64,000 bases of DNA from Caviibacterium pharyngocola (GCF_002795405.1 NZ_PHGZ01000004.1:1-64000); one strand, 5' to 3'; counted from the stretch's first letter, positions 8,391-17,719 are shown. Translations and numbers: made by a program. Notes: generated by a model not told the origin, from the letters alone.

Positions 8391-10982
8391 TTACCCCCTG
8401 ACCATTTCGCGATATTGATACTCCGATGTTTGTTCGGCAATCACTCGCCCGTCCAGTTCAACTGTAATCAAATTCTTAATAGTATGATCTTGCAAAGCAA
8501 TCGCCCGTTTAAATCCCTCCTGAATACTGACGCCTAACGACTGAATATCTTCGGAAAACTTAATCTGACTATCTAGAAAGGCTTTCTTGTCGTCGCTTGG
8601 CAACTGAATATTCGTATTATTTACCGCATTTGTCGGTATTTTTTCAGTCAATTTGTTTTGTTGTTCCAAAACGGCTTTTGCCTCGGCTTTTTCTTCTTCA
8701 CTGGCAGTTAAAAAGCCGAATCCATTAACCACGGAGCGCGCTTGATTTACTTTGTCTTGTTGCTCTTTTAATTTAATACTGTCGATTTCTTTGCGTTGCG
8801 TATCTGACAATAAATTGCTATCCAACGAATCTAAGCGTTTCATTGCATTTGCTTTTTCGGCTTTTGAGCTAAACCAGCCATTGAGTACACTGGTTGCCTG
8901 CTCAAACTGGCGCTGGGTATTATGTTGTAATTGAGCGGTTAACGCCTGTTGATAACGACGTTGTTCGTCATCGTTTAACGGTGTAAAGCCGTTTTCTTTT
9001 TCGTGTTGTTCGCGACGTTGACGACGTACCTCCGCGTCTGCTTTACTCGCAGAATACCCGGCATCCGATAAGGCTTTTTGTTCCGGTGTTGCCGAGCCGT
9101 CCGAAATACGGCGCATAATTTCTAACTGTTCATCTTCGCCCTTATTTAATTCCTCCGAATGAAATAGGGCTTCGCCGACAATCGAGGCTTTCGCCAAAAA
9201 ACCGACAGTTTTACCAAACCTCCCCGACATTTTTGATGATCGCCCTCCGGTTTTAGGTGATTTTTTATTGCCGGATTCCATTAAATCATCTATATCAACA
9301 CCTGTTCGCCCTTTATGCATAAAACCAAATAATGCTAACGATCCGGCTGCGGCAATCGCCGCCCCACCTAAGATTTTGATGCTCTCGACAGCACCTGTTA
9401 GCGCGGTTGTTAAGGCAGGATATTGCGCTCCGTATTCCGCCATTTTTTCCGCAATATCGGCAGACCATTCCGTTACATCTTTAAATGCTTCCGCTTTACT
9501 CATTTCGGCTACATTACCAGCGCGCTGAAATTTTGTTGCAGCTTGCTCTTGAATAAATTCAGAATCGCGATCAGTTTCTCCTTTGGCTGTCTGATAAGCA
9601 TTTTCGACATTTTGCGCTGTTTGTTGCTGCGAACGAATACCATACATCCCCAACCACGCTTGTTTATCTGCGACAAGCTCACCAACTTTTGTCCCCTCAA
9701 GATAATTTGCAATGCTGTCAATAATCGCATATTTTTCAGCATTGCCTTGTGCCTTGGCGAGTTTTTTCTGTAACGTTTGATATTCTTTGTCATTAGCCAA
9801 TATATCATCAACAATAGTTAAAAACGCTTCGACAGTATTTTTTCCTTGTGCTAAATAGTCTGTCATAGATTTTTTTAAATCTAATCCATATGTTTTGCCT
9901 TTATGTGTCAACTCAATTTTAGCGGCTCGTTTTATGGTATCTTGCGAATTTAATTTACTTAAAAAGTTCATCACATTCGTTGCAGTTTCAGAACTGCCAC
10001 CTGATACGTTATAAACTTGTTGCAACATTTTGAACATTTCTTTTGCGCCGCTCATCCCTTTTAAACCGGCACCACTTGCATTGGCAAACAAAGCGGGAGC
10101 ATATTTCGCCATATCTCGCAGTTCAAACCCTCCGGCTTTACCGGCAGTATTGGCATAATCCAAAAAATCTTGAATTTCTTCTTTCCGGATCCCATATCCT
10201 AATCCCGCATTAACTAGCTGGGCGATGTCTATTGTGCTTGCGCCGGTAGCTATCGCATTTTTTTGTATATCCGGTAATAATGCTAAGGCATCATCCACGC
10301 TGACACGTCCTTTGGAAATAATTTCCCCCAAAGCGTTTAATGCGTCTTCTTGTGATCCGCCATATTGAGTGATACTAGATTTAATGACTTGATGGATATT
10401 ATCCATACCGGCTTTTTTGCCTTCTTTGTCACGATCTGAATAAGCTGTATTGGCTAAATAAGCTAACTGTAAATTATAGTCAGCCGTTGTTTTTATCGGT
10501 CGTGCCGCAAGCCCTGCGGCAACGCTAACGCCGGTCGCAACTCCCGCCACACCATACCCGACATTCATCATTTTTTGACCGGCGGAGAGTTTGCCCATTT
10601 CTGCATTTAAGGCTCGCACACGGTTTTGCATTGCATCATAAGCTCGACTTAACTCCCGACTGCTCGCCATACCGGAGGATTTCAAGCGTTCGTATTCAAG
10701 ACGTGTGCGTTGGATTTCTCGCTGGATACTACGCTCTGACCGAATACCTAGACTTTCTCGCGCACCGGCAGCTTGGCGAGCTATTTGCGAAATTTGGCGA
10801 TAACTTTGTTCGGTAATCCGTGCAGTTTTCTGTGTTTCTCGTTGTTGCGTTTGCACACTTTTTTTTGTCTGATTTTCAACGTCCTGCGTAGATTTCTTCG
10901 TGCGGTTTGCTACCTCTTTAATGACCTTGCTGGCATAATCTTTCGCTTGCAAAATCATTTCCAATTCAAATTTTGAACCCAT
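8391..10982 (-). CDS. Tape measure protein of the Mu-like phage
   Basis: An 863-residue protein with a charged coiled-coil N-terminus rich in Lys, Gln and Arg, a tape-measure core with Gly/Ala-rich membrane-like segments (GYGVAGVATGVSVAAGLAAR near residue 145 and GAAIAAAGSLALFGFM near 545), and a charged C-terminal half. Tape measure length fixes tail length. It follows the tail tube and tail chaperone genes as in all myophages. A terminator lies about 35 bases before its start, so its expression may be set by read-through. Confidence 0.9.
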   Translation of the reverse strand: MGSKFELEMILQAKDYASKVIKEVANRTKKSTQDVENQTKKSVQTQQRETQKTARITEQSYRQISQIARQAAGARESLGIRSERSIQREIQRTRLEYERLKSSGMASSRELSRAYDAMQNRVRALNAEMGKLSAGQKMMNVGYGVAGVATGVSVAAGLAARPIKTTADYNLQLAYLANTAYSDRDKEGKKAGMDNIHQVIKSSITQYGGSQEDALNALGEIISKGRVSVDDALALLPDIQKNAIATGASTIDIAQLVNAGLGYGIRKEEIQDFLDYANTAGKAGGFELRDMAKYAPALFANASGAGLKGMSGAKEMFKMLQQVYNVSGGSSETATNVMNFLSKLNSQDTIKRAAKIELTHKGKTYGLDLKKSMTDYLAQGKNTVEAFLTIVDDILANDKEYQTLQKKLAKAQGNAEKYAIIDSIANYLEGTKVGELVADKQAWLGMYGIRSQQQTAQNVENAYQTAKGETDRDSEFIQEQAATKFQRAGNVAEMSKAEAFKDVTEWSADIAEKMAEYGAQYPALTTALTGAVESIKILGGAAIAAAGSLALFGFMHKGRTGVDIDDLMESGNKKSPKTGGRSSKMSGRFGKTVGFLAKASIVGEALFHSEELNKGEDEQLEIMRRISDGSATPEQKALSDAGYSASKADAEVRRQRREQHEKENGFTPLNDDEQRRYQQALTAQLQHNTQRQFEQATSVLNGWFSSKAEKANAMKRLDSLDSNLLSDTQRKEIDSIKLKEQQDKVNQARSVVNGFGFLTASEEEKAEAKAVLEQQNKLTEKIPTNAVNNTNIQLPSDDKKAFLDSQIKFSEDIQSLGVSIQEGFKRAIALQDHTIKNLITVELDGRVIAEQTSEYQYREMVRG

Positions 10983-11015
10983 TTTAAAACCCGTTTAAAC
11001 CTAATTTAATCCTAC

Positions 11016-11037
11016 AAAAAAGGGGACTTACGTCCCC
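11016..11037 (-). terminator. Rho-independent terminator before the tape measure gene
   Basis: On the - strand the stem GGGGAC / GTCCCC with a GTAA loop is followed by six T. The stop codon of the tail chaperone extension lies within the loop. It separates abundant tail-chaperone transcripts from the tape measure gene. Confidence 0.65.
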
Positions 11038-11241
11038 GATTTCTTCCGCCGCGCAAAAACATAAGTCGTAGTATTTTTATCCTCTACCGACGGTTTGACG
11101 CCTTGCGAAGCTAAATAACTATCAATCCAAGCATTCACTTCCAAATGACTCATTTTTTTCACGTCATCCGCCCGAAAGCCGAATTTAGCCAAAAAAAATC
11201 ACCGCACTTCGTAAGTTTTCCCACGCTTGGAATACCGTCAT
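11028..11241 (-). pseudogene. Tail assembly chaperone extension, frame broken at an 8-T tract
   Basis: An ATG at 11241 gives MTVFQAWENLRSAVIFFG then a stop. One base of slippage at an eight-T run (11198-11191, A8 on the + strand) continues as LAKFGFRADDVKKMSHLEV and runs about 50 residues more to a stop at 11028. The joined reading resembles the second half of E/gp41-type tail chaperones. With seven T the frame is continuous. The tract could be a mutation, a sequencing error, or a deliberate ribosomal or transcriptional slip; Mu-like phages are known to use unusual frameshifts at this locus. Confidence 0.6.
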
Positions 11242-11249
11242 CCGCTGTT

Positions 11250-11591
11250 TTATGCCGGATTTTCGGGGTTCGCCCCAGCGTCGATATGCTTTTTTCGCAA
11301 GTTGTCCAACTGCCCCCAAACCAACACATAATCCGACGGGCTTAGGTTTTGCAACAAAAATCGTGGTGTCAAAACTGTTTCGGGAATACCGTCAATGTCT
11401 AATTGCGGCACTAAAAAACAAAGCTCGTGTAATAATTTTTCTTCACGGTTTTGCTTTTCTTCCTCCGGTAAATCAAGTTCTTCCGCCCATTCTAACGCCT
11501 GACATTCGCCTGCAAGGCTTAACAGCTTAACCTTAAAATCAAAATGGAGCGTGCCGTTATACGGCACGCCAAGCAATAAACGCCCATCCAT
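11250..11591 (-). CDS. Tail assembly chaperone gp41-like
   Basis: A 113-residue protein starting MDGRLLLGVPYNG, whose ATG overlaps the tail tube stop (TAATG). It matches the E/gp41 tail chaperone family, which coats the tape measure during tail assembly. The motif LSPSDYVLVWGQLD near the C-terminus is usual for the family. The extension just downstream is in the -1 frame. No textbook slippery heptamer is seen at its end, so the two parts may be made separately. Confidence 0.8.
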   Translation of the reverse strand: MDGRLLLGVPYNGTLHFDFKVKLLSLAGECQALEWAEELDLPEEEKQNREEKLLHELCFLVPQLDIDGIPETVLTPRFLLQNLSPSDYVLVWGQLDNLRKKHIDAGANPENPA

Positions 11592-11959
11592 TATTCAACC
11601 ACCTTGTCACAGGCTACCACTTCAATATCACGGATAAGCTCGTTATCCACCGTATAACTGGAGCCGATAGTTGTAGTAAAACAGTTCGTATAAGATGTTC
11701 GTTTACCGTTTTGTTCTTCAATGGTGACTCGAGCATCTTCCATGTTATCCCAATCCGGCTCTTCTTCATCTAATGGCACAGCAACACTCAAAGAAAGCAT
11801 ATATTCTGTAATTCCTTTAGCAAAACCTTTCACACGCCCTTTACGGTTAATGGTTTTTACCGCCTTGCGACCGGTATTGGTATTCACCTTACACTGGGTC
11901 AATTCTAGCTCTCGGCTATCAACCTCAATCACGCCTAAACTTGCATATTTCAACGCCAT
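11591..11959 (-). CDS. Tail tube protein gpM-like (Mu gp40)
   Basis: The 122-residue product matches Mu-type tail tube proteins: MALKYASLGVIEVDSREL, the NRKGRVKGFAKGITEY loop and the DIEVVACDKVVE C-terminus. It forms the inner tube around which the sheath contracts. It is placed just after the sheath gene. Confidence 0.85.
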   Translation of the reverse strand: MALKYASLGVIEVDSRELELTQCKVNTNTGRKAVKTINRKGRVKGFAKGITEYMLSLSVAVPLDEEEPDWDNMEDARVTIEEQNGKRTSYTNCFTTTIGSSYTVDNELIRDIEVVACDKVVE

Positions 11960-11969
11960 AATTCAGCCC

Positions 11970-13394
11970 CTATAAAATCAAATCAATGCGGTTTGCCACA
12001 ACGTGCAATCCATTGACCACATCCGCCGGAATCGCACAATCCAGACGATTCACATCCACGCCATTGCGCTGCACCAACAATTTGCCTTTATGTACCGCCA
12101 CATTTTCTAGGATTTCTTGTTCTTCTAAACGCAACAACACATCCAAAATTTCTGATTTAACCTTTGCCGGTGTGCGACTACTTAATTTCGCGCGAGGGAA
12201 ACGCAAACTAATGCGCTGCTCAATGGCTTTACGGGTATAATCCAAGGTGCGAATCGTGGTTAAATCCAACAACGACGGATCGTCCGTATTGGTGGCATTT
12301 TTCGTATAAGTGGTAATCGCACGCATAATCTGCACGCGGTGATTAACCACCGTAATCGGCGTTAAGCCGTGATACAACGCCTGATTCGCCTCACTGAACA
12401 ACGGTTTCTGTGTTGGATCAGTTTCCGCCAAACCGTTAATTTCAAGCGTGTTTAATGGACGTGCCGGATCTTCTTCGCCGGCAATCACCGCACCGAAACC
12501 CGCCGCAATTAACGCACAACTGTCAATCGCGCCTTTATACCAACCGACCGTTACACGACCGTCGTTGATTTTTTCCGTAAAAGTCGAACCGCCGGACATC
12601 GTGCCACGCCAACCTAATACGCCAATCGCCGGTTTCTTCTCCACCGGAGAGGACACTGCATTTAAATGGTCACGCAAGGCTTTGGCATTTTTATCGTCGG
12701 TAAACGGTGAGATAATAATGTGATAATGGCTGCCGGCAACAGAGGCAAGCGCCGCAGTTAAATCCGCATTTTCCGCCCCGTCGCTAAATGCTGTTGCCGT
12801 AACCGTTAAATCCGGTACGCTATGGCGCACGGCAATCGCAATTTCATTGCCGATTTCGCCTTTACATTTTGCTGTAAACTTCACCGCACTTTGACTGTCG
12901 CTTGTTTGTTCGATTTCAGCGCTTACCGGTACATCTCGCGTACCATTAATTAAGGCGCTTAAACGGTTGGCAATAGCTTCTGCCGTTTCGCCTTTTGACA
13001 CGGCAATTTTATATTCTGTTGAGCCAATACTCAGTGCAATTACGCCTTGTCCCGTTGCCGTACCGGCTAACTGCACCGACCCTTTAGCCGCGATACCGGC
13101 AGAGTTGTCGGCAAGCCCCACCACGGACAAACGGATGAGCGGATTGTTTAAAATCGCAATACGGCTCATCAAATGCGCCCAAGATCCATAACCCAAAAGT
13201 TCTGCCACTTGTACATCACTATAAACACGGGTCGGTTCGCTAAATTCGTGAGTTAACCCTAAAGCCGGCGCAATAATCAGCACTTCCTGCTCATTGGTCG
13301 GTAGAGTAGATACCGCATTTTTGGTGTTATATTCCGTATAAACACCCGGGTGGCGGAGCGAACCCGGAATTAAATCAAATTCAATACTATCCAT
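11970..13394 (-). CDS. Contractile tail sheath protein gpL-like (Mu gp39)
   Basis: A 474-residue sheath protein. It has the family N-terminus RHPGVYTEYNTKNAV and the central LGWRGTMSGGSTFTEKIND. The C-terminal ERISLRFPRAKLSSRT and WKQ-like RTPAKVKSEILDVL segments pack against neighbouring subunits. It is the main contractile protein and identifies this phage as a myovirus. A USS lies inside the gene near 12882. Confidence 0.95.
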   Translation of the reverse strand: MDSIEFDLIPGSLRHPGVYTEYNTKNAVSTLPTNEQEVLIIAPALGLTHEFSEPTRVYSDVQVAELLGYGSWAHLMSRIAILNNPLIRLSVVGLADNSAGIAAKGSVQLAGTATGQGVIALSIGSTEYKIAVSKGETAEAIANRLSALINGTRDVPVSAEIEQTSDSQSAVKFTAKCKGEIGNEIAIAVRHSVPDLTVTATAFSDGAENADLTAALASVAGSHYHIIISPFTDDKNAKALRDHLNAVSSPVEKKPAIGVLGWRGTMSGGSTFTEKINDGRVTVGWYKGAIDSCALIAAGFGAVIAGEEDPARPLNTLEINGLAETDPTQKPLFSEANQALYHGLTPITVVNHRVQIMRAITTYTKNATNTDDPSLLDLTTIRTLDYTRKAIEQRISLRFPRAKLSSRTPAKVKSEILDVLLRLEEQEILENVAVHKGKLLVQRNGVDVNRLDCAIPADVVNGLHVVANRIDLIL

Positions 13395-13397
13395 TCA

Positions 13398-13571
13398 TTA
13401 CTCCTTAGATTTAACCGGTTTGCGCGGCTCTTTCACGACAATCAAATCTCCGTCCGCAATACGACGGCGGTAATATAAAGATTCTTCCACCTCAACCGGT
13501 TCTTGCTCAATAAAGGCTGCCGGCTGATATTCCAAAGGGACTTTCACCCCGTCTTTGGCTTTTACTTTCAT
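13398..13571 (-). CDS. Small DUF2635-type protein (Mu gp38)
   Basis: Starting at the ATG giving MKVKAKDGVKVPLE, the product is 57 residues and ends RKPVKSKE. The 24 bases before it overlap the gp37-like gene, so the longer frame is unlikely. DUF2635 proteins sit before the sheath gene in Mu-like phages. Their role is unknown, and the SLYYRRRIADGDL motif supports the match. Confidence 0.75.
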   Translation of the reverse strand: MKVKAKDGVKVPLEYQPAAFIEQEPVEVEESLYYRRRIADGDLIVVKEPRKPVKSKE

Positions 13572-14209
13572 ATTTTTTCCTTTGTTTCTACACAAAAAGG
13601 CACTTGCGCATCGCTCGTCGGGTCAAAAATAATGCCTCCCACCTGATGCAATTCATCCACAGGGCTTAACAGCCCTTGATATTGATTAAATATATAATCC
13701 GGATTGCTTTTATCTGTTGTCGGTTGCGGATAAAGCCCGTCTTCTAGCGGCGCAATATCATCAAAACTGACTTCATATTCCACCGCATACGCCGTTAATC
13801 GGTTGGCTTTCACTCTTGCGCCGTTTAGCACGGTTTGCACGCGCACCGGTAACAACGGATTCACCAAATTGCCCAGAGTCTGACTATCCAACAACCGCCG
13901 AACCGCTCCGATTAACTGATTTACCCCAATCTCACGACTATCCACACCGCCCTGACGGCGTGCCGTTTCATTGCGCAGATTAGAGACTACCAACAACACA
14001 ACAAAAGTTGCTTTAGACTGATAACGCTTAGCACTGATGGATTTACGGCTAATTCTTGAGCCGCCAAAGGACACCAGCACCAACGGAAACCGAGCCGTGC
14101 CGATACTCTCGTCATCCAGTTCACCGTTATAGCTTTTAACCGTTGTCACCAACCGTCCTAAGCCTTTTTGCAAGCGCTCAACTAAAGCATTTTCGATTTG
14201 TGTTATCAC
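13568..14209 (-). CDS. gp37-like protein (DUF1834), tail terminator-like
   Basis: The 213-residue product matches the Mu gp37/DUF1834 family: N-terminal IENALVERLQKGLGRLVTTV, then FPLVLVSFGG and EYEVSFDDIAP. By place (after gp36, before sheath) and size it is probably a head-tail joining or tail terminator protein. The start overlaps gp36 by about 30 bases. Confidence 0.8.
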   Translation of the reverse strand: MITQIENALVERLQKGLGRLVTTVKSYNGELDDESIGTARFPLVLVSFGGSRISRKSISAKRYQSKATFVVLLVVSNLRNETARRQGGVDSREIGVNQLIGAVRRLLDSQTLGNLVNPLLPVRVQTVLNGARVKANRLTAYAVEYEVSFDDIAPLEDGLYPQPTTDKSNPDYIFNQYQGLLSPVDELHQVGGIIFDPTSDAQVPFCVETKEKI

Positions 14210-14633
14210 GACTAAACACCCGATTTAAACCATTGGTAAAAAATACCGCACCGTTAAACTCTGCGCCGTCACCGTCCGTCTTTTCCGCAATCCCTAATGA
14301 GATTTTTCCGCTCGCCAACTGTTCAAGCTCTTTAAGGCTCAGCTTATAACGCTCAATAATCTCATCGGTAATGCTCACCTGTGACATACTAGCAAGACGA
14401 TAACGGGTCAAATCACAGCAGAGTCGCACCAAATTCTGCGGTACGGTCTCAAGTGGCAGGGCATAACGTGCCGCCAAATAACCGTCAATCTGACTGGAGC
14501 TGTCCGCAAGGGCAAGATTAAGTACATCATCGTTAATCTCGCCTAAACCGTCACGGTCGGTCAGCTCAATGGTTTGCAACTCACCGACACGCAACACAAA
14601 CTGCGCCACATCCGCATAAACCCTGTTTTCCAT
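14178..14633 (-). CDS. gp36-like head-tail joining protein (DUF1320)
   Basis: A 151-residue protein of the DUF1320 family, beginning MENRVYADVAQFVLRVG. The family's signature is DGYLAARYALPLETVPQNLV, seen here around residues 50-70 and typical of head-completion (gp6-like) adaptors. It lies between gp35 and gp37 as in Mu. Confidence 0.85.
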   Translation of the reverse strand: MENRVYADVAQFVLRVGELQTIELTDRDGLGEINDDVLNLALADSSSQIDGYLAARYALPLETVPQNLVRLCCDLTRYRLASMSQVSITDEIIERYKLSLKELEQLASGKISLGIAEKTDGDGAEFNGAVFFTNGLNRVFSRDNTNRKCFS

Positions 14634-14635
14634 AT

Positions 14636-15001
14636 TTACTCATCCACAATAGGAGTCACCACCAACCAAGGATCGGTAAATAACGCAATGATTTGCTCAC
14701 CTGTTAAGGCATTGCGCTCAATCACGGTTTCTTCCGTTTTGTTAAAACGATAACCGCAGCGACCATAGCTATGTTGTGGATGCTGTTCACACAACCGCAC
14801 GATAAACGCAAAAAACGAAGTAACTTTAGTGGTTTCCGTCGACTTATCGGCAGGTTTTTCTGTCGATTTCGGCTCAGTCTCACCATTTTTGTCAACAGGT
14901 TCTTCCGGTACGTCCGTTTGACCGTCTGCGGTAGTCTTTTCCGTTTTAACATCAGCCGGCTTTTCATCAGTCACTTTGGTTTCATCTTTCTTTTTTGCCA
15001 T
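14636..15001 (-). CDS. gp35-like protein with a charged repetitive N-terminus
   Basis: The ATG at 15001 has a strong upstream GAGGAG. The 121-residue product starts with about 65 low-complexity residues rich in Lys, Glu, Asp and Thr and ends in a folded-looking domain (RCGYRFNKTEETVIERNAL). Mu-like gp35/HI1506-type proteins have the same C-terminal part and lie directly after the major capsid gene. The function is unknown; a head decoration or capsid-associated role is plausible from position. Confidence 0.7.
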   Translation of the reverse strand: MAKKKDETKVTDEKPADVKTEKTTADGQTDVPEEPVDKNGETEPKSTEKPADKSTETTKVTSFFAFIVRLCEQHPQHSYGRCGYRFNKTEETVIERNALTGEQIIALFTDPWLVVTPIVDE

Positions 15002-15051
15002 TGTTTTTCTCCTCACCCCATAAGCGCAAGGCTTATGGGAATCAGCACGGT

Positions 15052-15972
15052 TTATTCGGCAATAAACGGTGACACCAAAATATCTAATTCGTTTTCGAGG
15101 ATGTTTGTTGTCCCGTTAATGATTTTGGTTTTAAAGAGTTCTTTAGCTGCGGTTTCCAGTGCCGAAGGAACTAAAATTAAGTTAGGACGGATATTAAGCA
15201 CCTTGCCACCATCACCTTTTAACTCTTTCATTTGCGTGATGATTTTGCTGACGTTTTCTTTTGTTAATGCCGTTTTTTCCACTCGGTGGATCAGTTGCCA
15301 AAAACCAAAACCGGCAGCACCACGAGCTTTTACACCCCATAAGTATTCGTTTTCCATAAATACGTGATCCGATTTTGAGGCGTCAAATTTAGGTGTGATT
15401 TCCGGTTTTTGGCGATTTTGCCAAATAAGCGGCTTAACCACGGAGTGAACATCTAAAATATAGAATGTTGGCGCATCATTATCTGAACCCACAGTTAAGT
15501 TACTTTGTGTGGTGTTTGAGCCTGTGCCGTCCACTTTTTCATAAACCGGATGGTCGGTGTCGAAAAAGTTTTGACCATCGTAACAAAGGGTCGATTTGCC
15601 TTTTTTAAGTAAACTAAAGACTTCGTCATCCGGTAATTCCGCTGCCGCCTCACCAGCCAACTGCACCATAGGACGATATAACCCAACTTGATCGTCATCA
15701 ATATCATCAGCCGAAATGCCGACCGTAGTTTCATAGGTTTTGTTCGTGATGCTTGTACCTTGTGCTTGCATGCTTTGGATTTGACGAGAGCCTACCCATT
15801 CACGCATTTTCGGAAATTTGCCCAGGAAACCGTAAGTATTGGTTTTCGTGCTGGACGAAATTTCCATGGCGATTTTTTGCCATTGCGGTTTAAAGGTTTC
15901 TAAACCGGCGGCAAATTCTTTGCGAAATTGCTCTGTAATGATGTTTAATACAGCTGACTTTTTAATTGACAT
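15052..15972 (-). CDS. Major capsid protein gpT-like (Mu gp34)
   Basis: A 306-residue Mu-type major head subunit with N-terminal FRKEFAAGLETFKPQWQKIA, then KFPKMREWVGSRQIQ and a C-terminal LVPSALETAAKELF. It builds the icosahedral head. Its ATG overlaps the stop of the protease/scaffold gene, consistent with coupled translation. No USS-bearing or disrupted segments affect it. Confidence 0.95.
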   Translation of the reverse strand: MSIKKSAVLNIITEQFRKEFAAGLETFKPQWQKIAMEISSSTKTNTYGFLGKFPKMREWVGSRQIQSMQAQGTSITNKTYETTVGISADDIDDDQVGLYRPMVQLAGEAAAELPDDEVFSLLKKGKSTLCYDGQNFFDTDHPVYEKVDGTGSNTTQSNLTVGSDNDAPTFYILDVHSVVKPLIWQNRQKPEITPKFDASKSDHVFMENEYLWGVKARGAAGFGFWQLIHRVEKTALTKENVSKIITQMKELKGDGGKVLNIRPNLILVPSALETAAKELFKTKIINGTTNILENELDILVSPFIAE

Positions 15973-17030
15973 TATTTGCTCTCCTTGTGAATTTTAATGA
16001 ATTCGGCTTCGGTCATGCCTAAGGCTTTCGCAGCAACTTGCTCTTCTGCGCTTAACGCCACAACCTGATGCGCATTCGGATCGTCTTTCGCCTGTTTCTC
16101 GCCACTTAATGCAGCAATCGGCGCAGATTTTTCCAAATACTGGCTTAATGCCTCAATCGGTAAACTTTCCGCCCAATCTTTCAAACTTGGCGCAAGTTTG
16201 CCCTGCGAAAGTGCGGTGGTAATTAACGCATTTTTCTTGTCCGTTTCGACGGATTGTTTAAGCGTATTAAATTCCGCCTGTAACGCTGCAACCTGTTCCA
16301 CAGGCACAAATTTAGCCGGATCAGGTTTGCCGATTTGCGCAGTTAATGCCGCTACGTTTTGCTCTTTGCTTGCTAAGGTTTGGTAAACCTGCGACAGTGC
16401 AACTTGGCTATCGCCTTTGGCGACCGAAAGTGCGGTCAATTCCGCTTTAATTTCTGCTTCTGTTGCTGACGGCTTGCCGAACAAGCTGCACAACAAGGCT
16501 AAAAGCTCTTTATCCATAGTGTTGGTATCCTCTTGGGTTGTTGAAAAACTGAAATGTTGACTGGCTGCCACCATAACCTCATCCATACCGTCTAAAGCCG
16601 GTACGTTGGTTAAGGCTGCGTGAAAGATTTTTCGCACATAGCCCTCAATGTCATAGGCAAACACAGCCGAGATATAGCGATACTCGCCACTTTTGATATA
16701 CTCCGCCGCCTTATCCGTCCAACGCACATCAGCAAAAATACCCTGTGGGGTAAAATAGAGATACTCCATCCAACCGGCACTCGGCGCCTCTTTGCCGTTA
16801 ACTTTTGAGTGGATAATTTGGTGTTCGTAATCAATAGGGAGCGGATTGCGTTGATTATTGGCAAGCGCGACCACATCACGTCCGTTCTGGTCGGCAATAA
16901 TCCACGCTTTAACATCGGTCGGGCGACCGTCGGTGGCTCTAAACTCACCGTACGGCAATAACTGGATATATCCTGACCTAGCTTGGGTGATTTCAAAACT
17001 CGCCGCCGCAAGTTTAAGATTGTTGTGCAT
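15972..17030 (-). CDS. Head maturation protease / scaffold (Mu protein I, gp32)
   Basis: A 352-residue protein. The N-terminal half (about residues 1-165) matches the Mu I protease, including PLPIDYEHQIIH and GEYRYISAVFAYD. The C-terminal half is a Gln/Ala-rich helical scaffold ending ALGMTEAEFIKIHKE. An internal start making scaffold alone (Mu Z) is plausible near MDKELLALLCSLF, position about 16515, but not proved. It lies directly before the capsid gene. Confidence 0.9.
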   Translation of the reverse strand: MHNNLKLAAASFEITQARSGYIQLLPYGEFRATDGRPTDVKAWIIADQNGRDVVALANNQRNPLPIDYEHQIIHSKVNGKEAPSAGWMEYLYFTPQGIFADVRWTDKAAEYIKSGEYRYISAVFAYDIEGYVRKIFHAALTNVPALDGMDEVMVAASQHFSFSTTQEDTNTMDKELLALLCSLFGKPSATEAEIKAELTALSVAKGDSQVALSQVYQTLASKEQNVAALTAQIGKPDPAKFVPVEQVAALQAEFNTLKQSVETDKKNALITTALSQGKLAPSLKDWAESLPIEALSQYLEKSAPIAALSGEKQAKDDPNAHQVVALSAEEQVAAKALGMTEAEFIKIHKESK

Positions 17031-17299
17031 AAACTGTCCCTAAATCACTGATTTAGGCACAGAATAGCGGATTGAGATAGGAGTAAAGAGATGAGCGACT
17101 TCAGCAGGCAAACAAGGGGAAAAATGAAATTTTGCGTAGGGGCGGACTGATGTGTTCGCCCGAAAAAGAATAACACAAGATAAGAATTAAACCCAAACCC
17201 ATTTTAAAACTGTTTTAAATCGTTTTAATTTGTTTTAAAAAATTTTAACCGATAAATTATGCCAACAAGTCAAATAACGCAAATTTGAGCGTTTTAGGG
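17031..17299. other. Non-coding gap with TTTTAAA-rich tract and a palindromic element
   Basis: No gene is seen here. Positions 17138-17161 hold an imperfect palindrome, GGGGCG..CGCCC with arms ending GTGTTCGCCC, resembling dispersed hairpin repeats of bacterial chromosomes. About 17200-17250 has repeated GTTTTAAA words preceded by CCCATTTTAAAAC. Similar words occur before the tape measure gene and near the phage left end. Confidence 0.4.
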
Positions 17300-17719
17300 C
17301 TATTTTATAAGATTTCTGAAATAATCCTGAATACCGTCCGCAATATCGTCTTCATCTTGTGGGGTAAGCGTTAAAAATGGACGAGCCGGAATATCCACTT
17401 TTTGCCCACGTCCAGCCTTGCCACCAAAATGGTGAATAGCGGCATATGCTACATTGGTGCCGACAATGGCGTTATCATTATCATAATGCGATGTAATACT
17501 GCCCATTAAATTTTCGGTATCTACAAGTGGCATACCCTCACGATATTTTAACCCTTGCCATTTCGGACGACCGCCTTGGTCAAAATTGGTTAATACCGCC
17601 GACTCCATTGTACCGGCAATATTACGCATCAAATCTTGTCGATTTTCTAGCCCATCGATTAATTGGTTAAGTGCTTGAGTAAATCTGTCTGAACTAATTT
17701 TAATTTTAATTTCAATCAT
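17300..17719 (-). CDS. Virion morphogenesis protein gpG-like (Mu gp31)
   Basis: The ATG at 17719 gives MIEIKIKISSDRF; the six residues before it in the longer frame would need a TTG start. The product is about 139 residues and matches the phage virion morphogenesis (G/gp31) family, with the C-terminal HHFGGKAGRGQKVDIPARP and FLTLTPQDEDDI. It acts in tail assembly or head-tail joining. It is separated from MuF by a gap with a hydrophobic frame. Confidence 0.85.
   Translation of the reverse strand: MIEIKIKISSDRFTQALNQLIDGLENRQDLMRNIAGTMESAVLTNFDQGGRPKWQGLKYREGMPLVDTENLMGSITSHYDNDNAIVGTNVAYAAIHHFGGKAGRGQKVDIPARPFLTLTPQDEDDIADGIQDYFRNLIK

Noticed and set aside
9509-9814. Possible extra - strand gene within the tape measure
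   Set aside because: Out-of-frame shadow inside a long coiled-coil gene.
14771-15367. 198-residue + strand frame opposite gp35 and capsid genes
   Set aside because: Antisense to two assigned genes; Phe/Arg-rich shadow of their Lys/Glu-rich codons.
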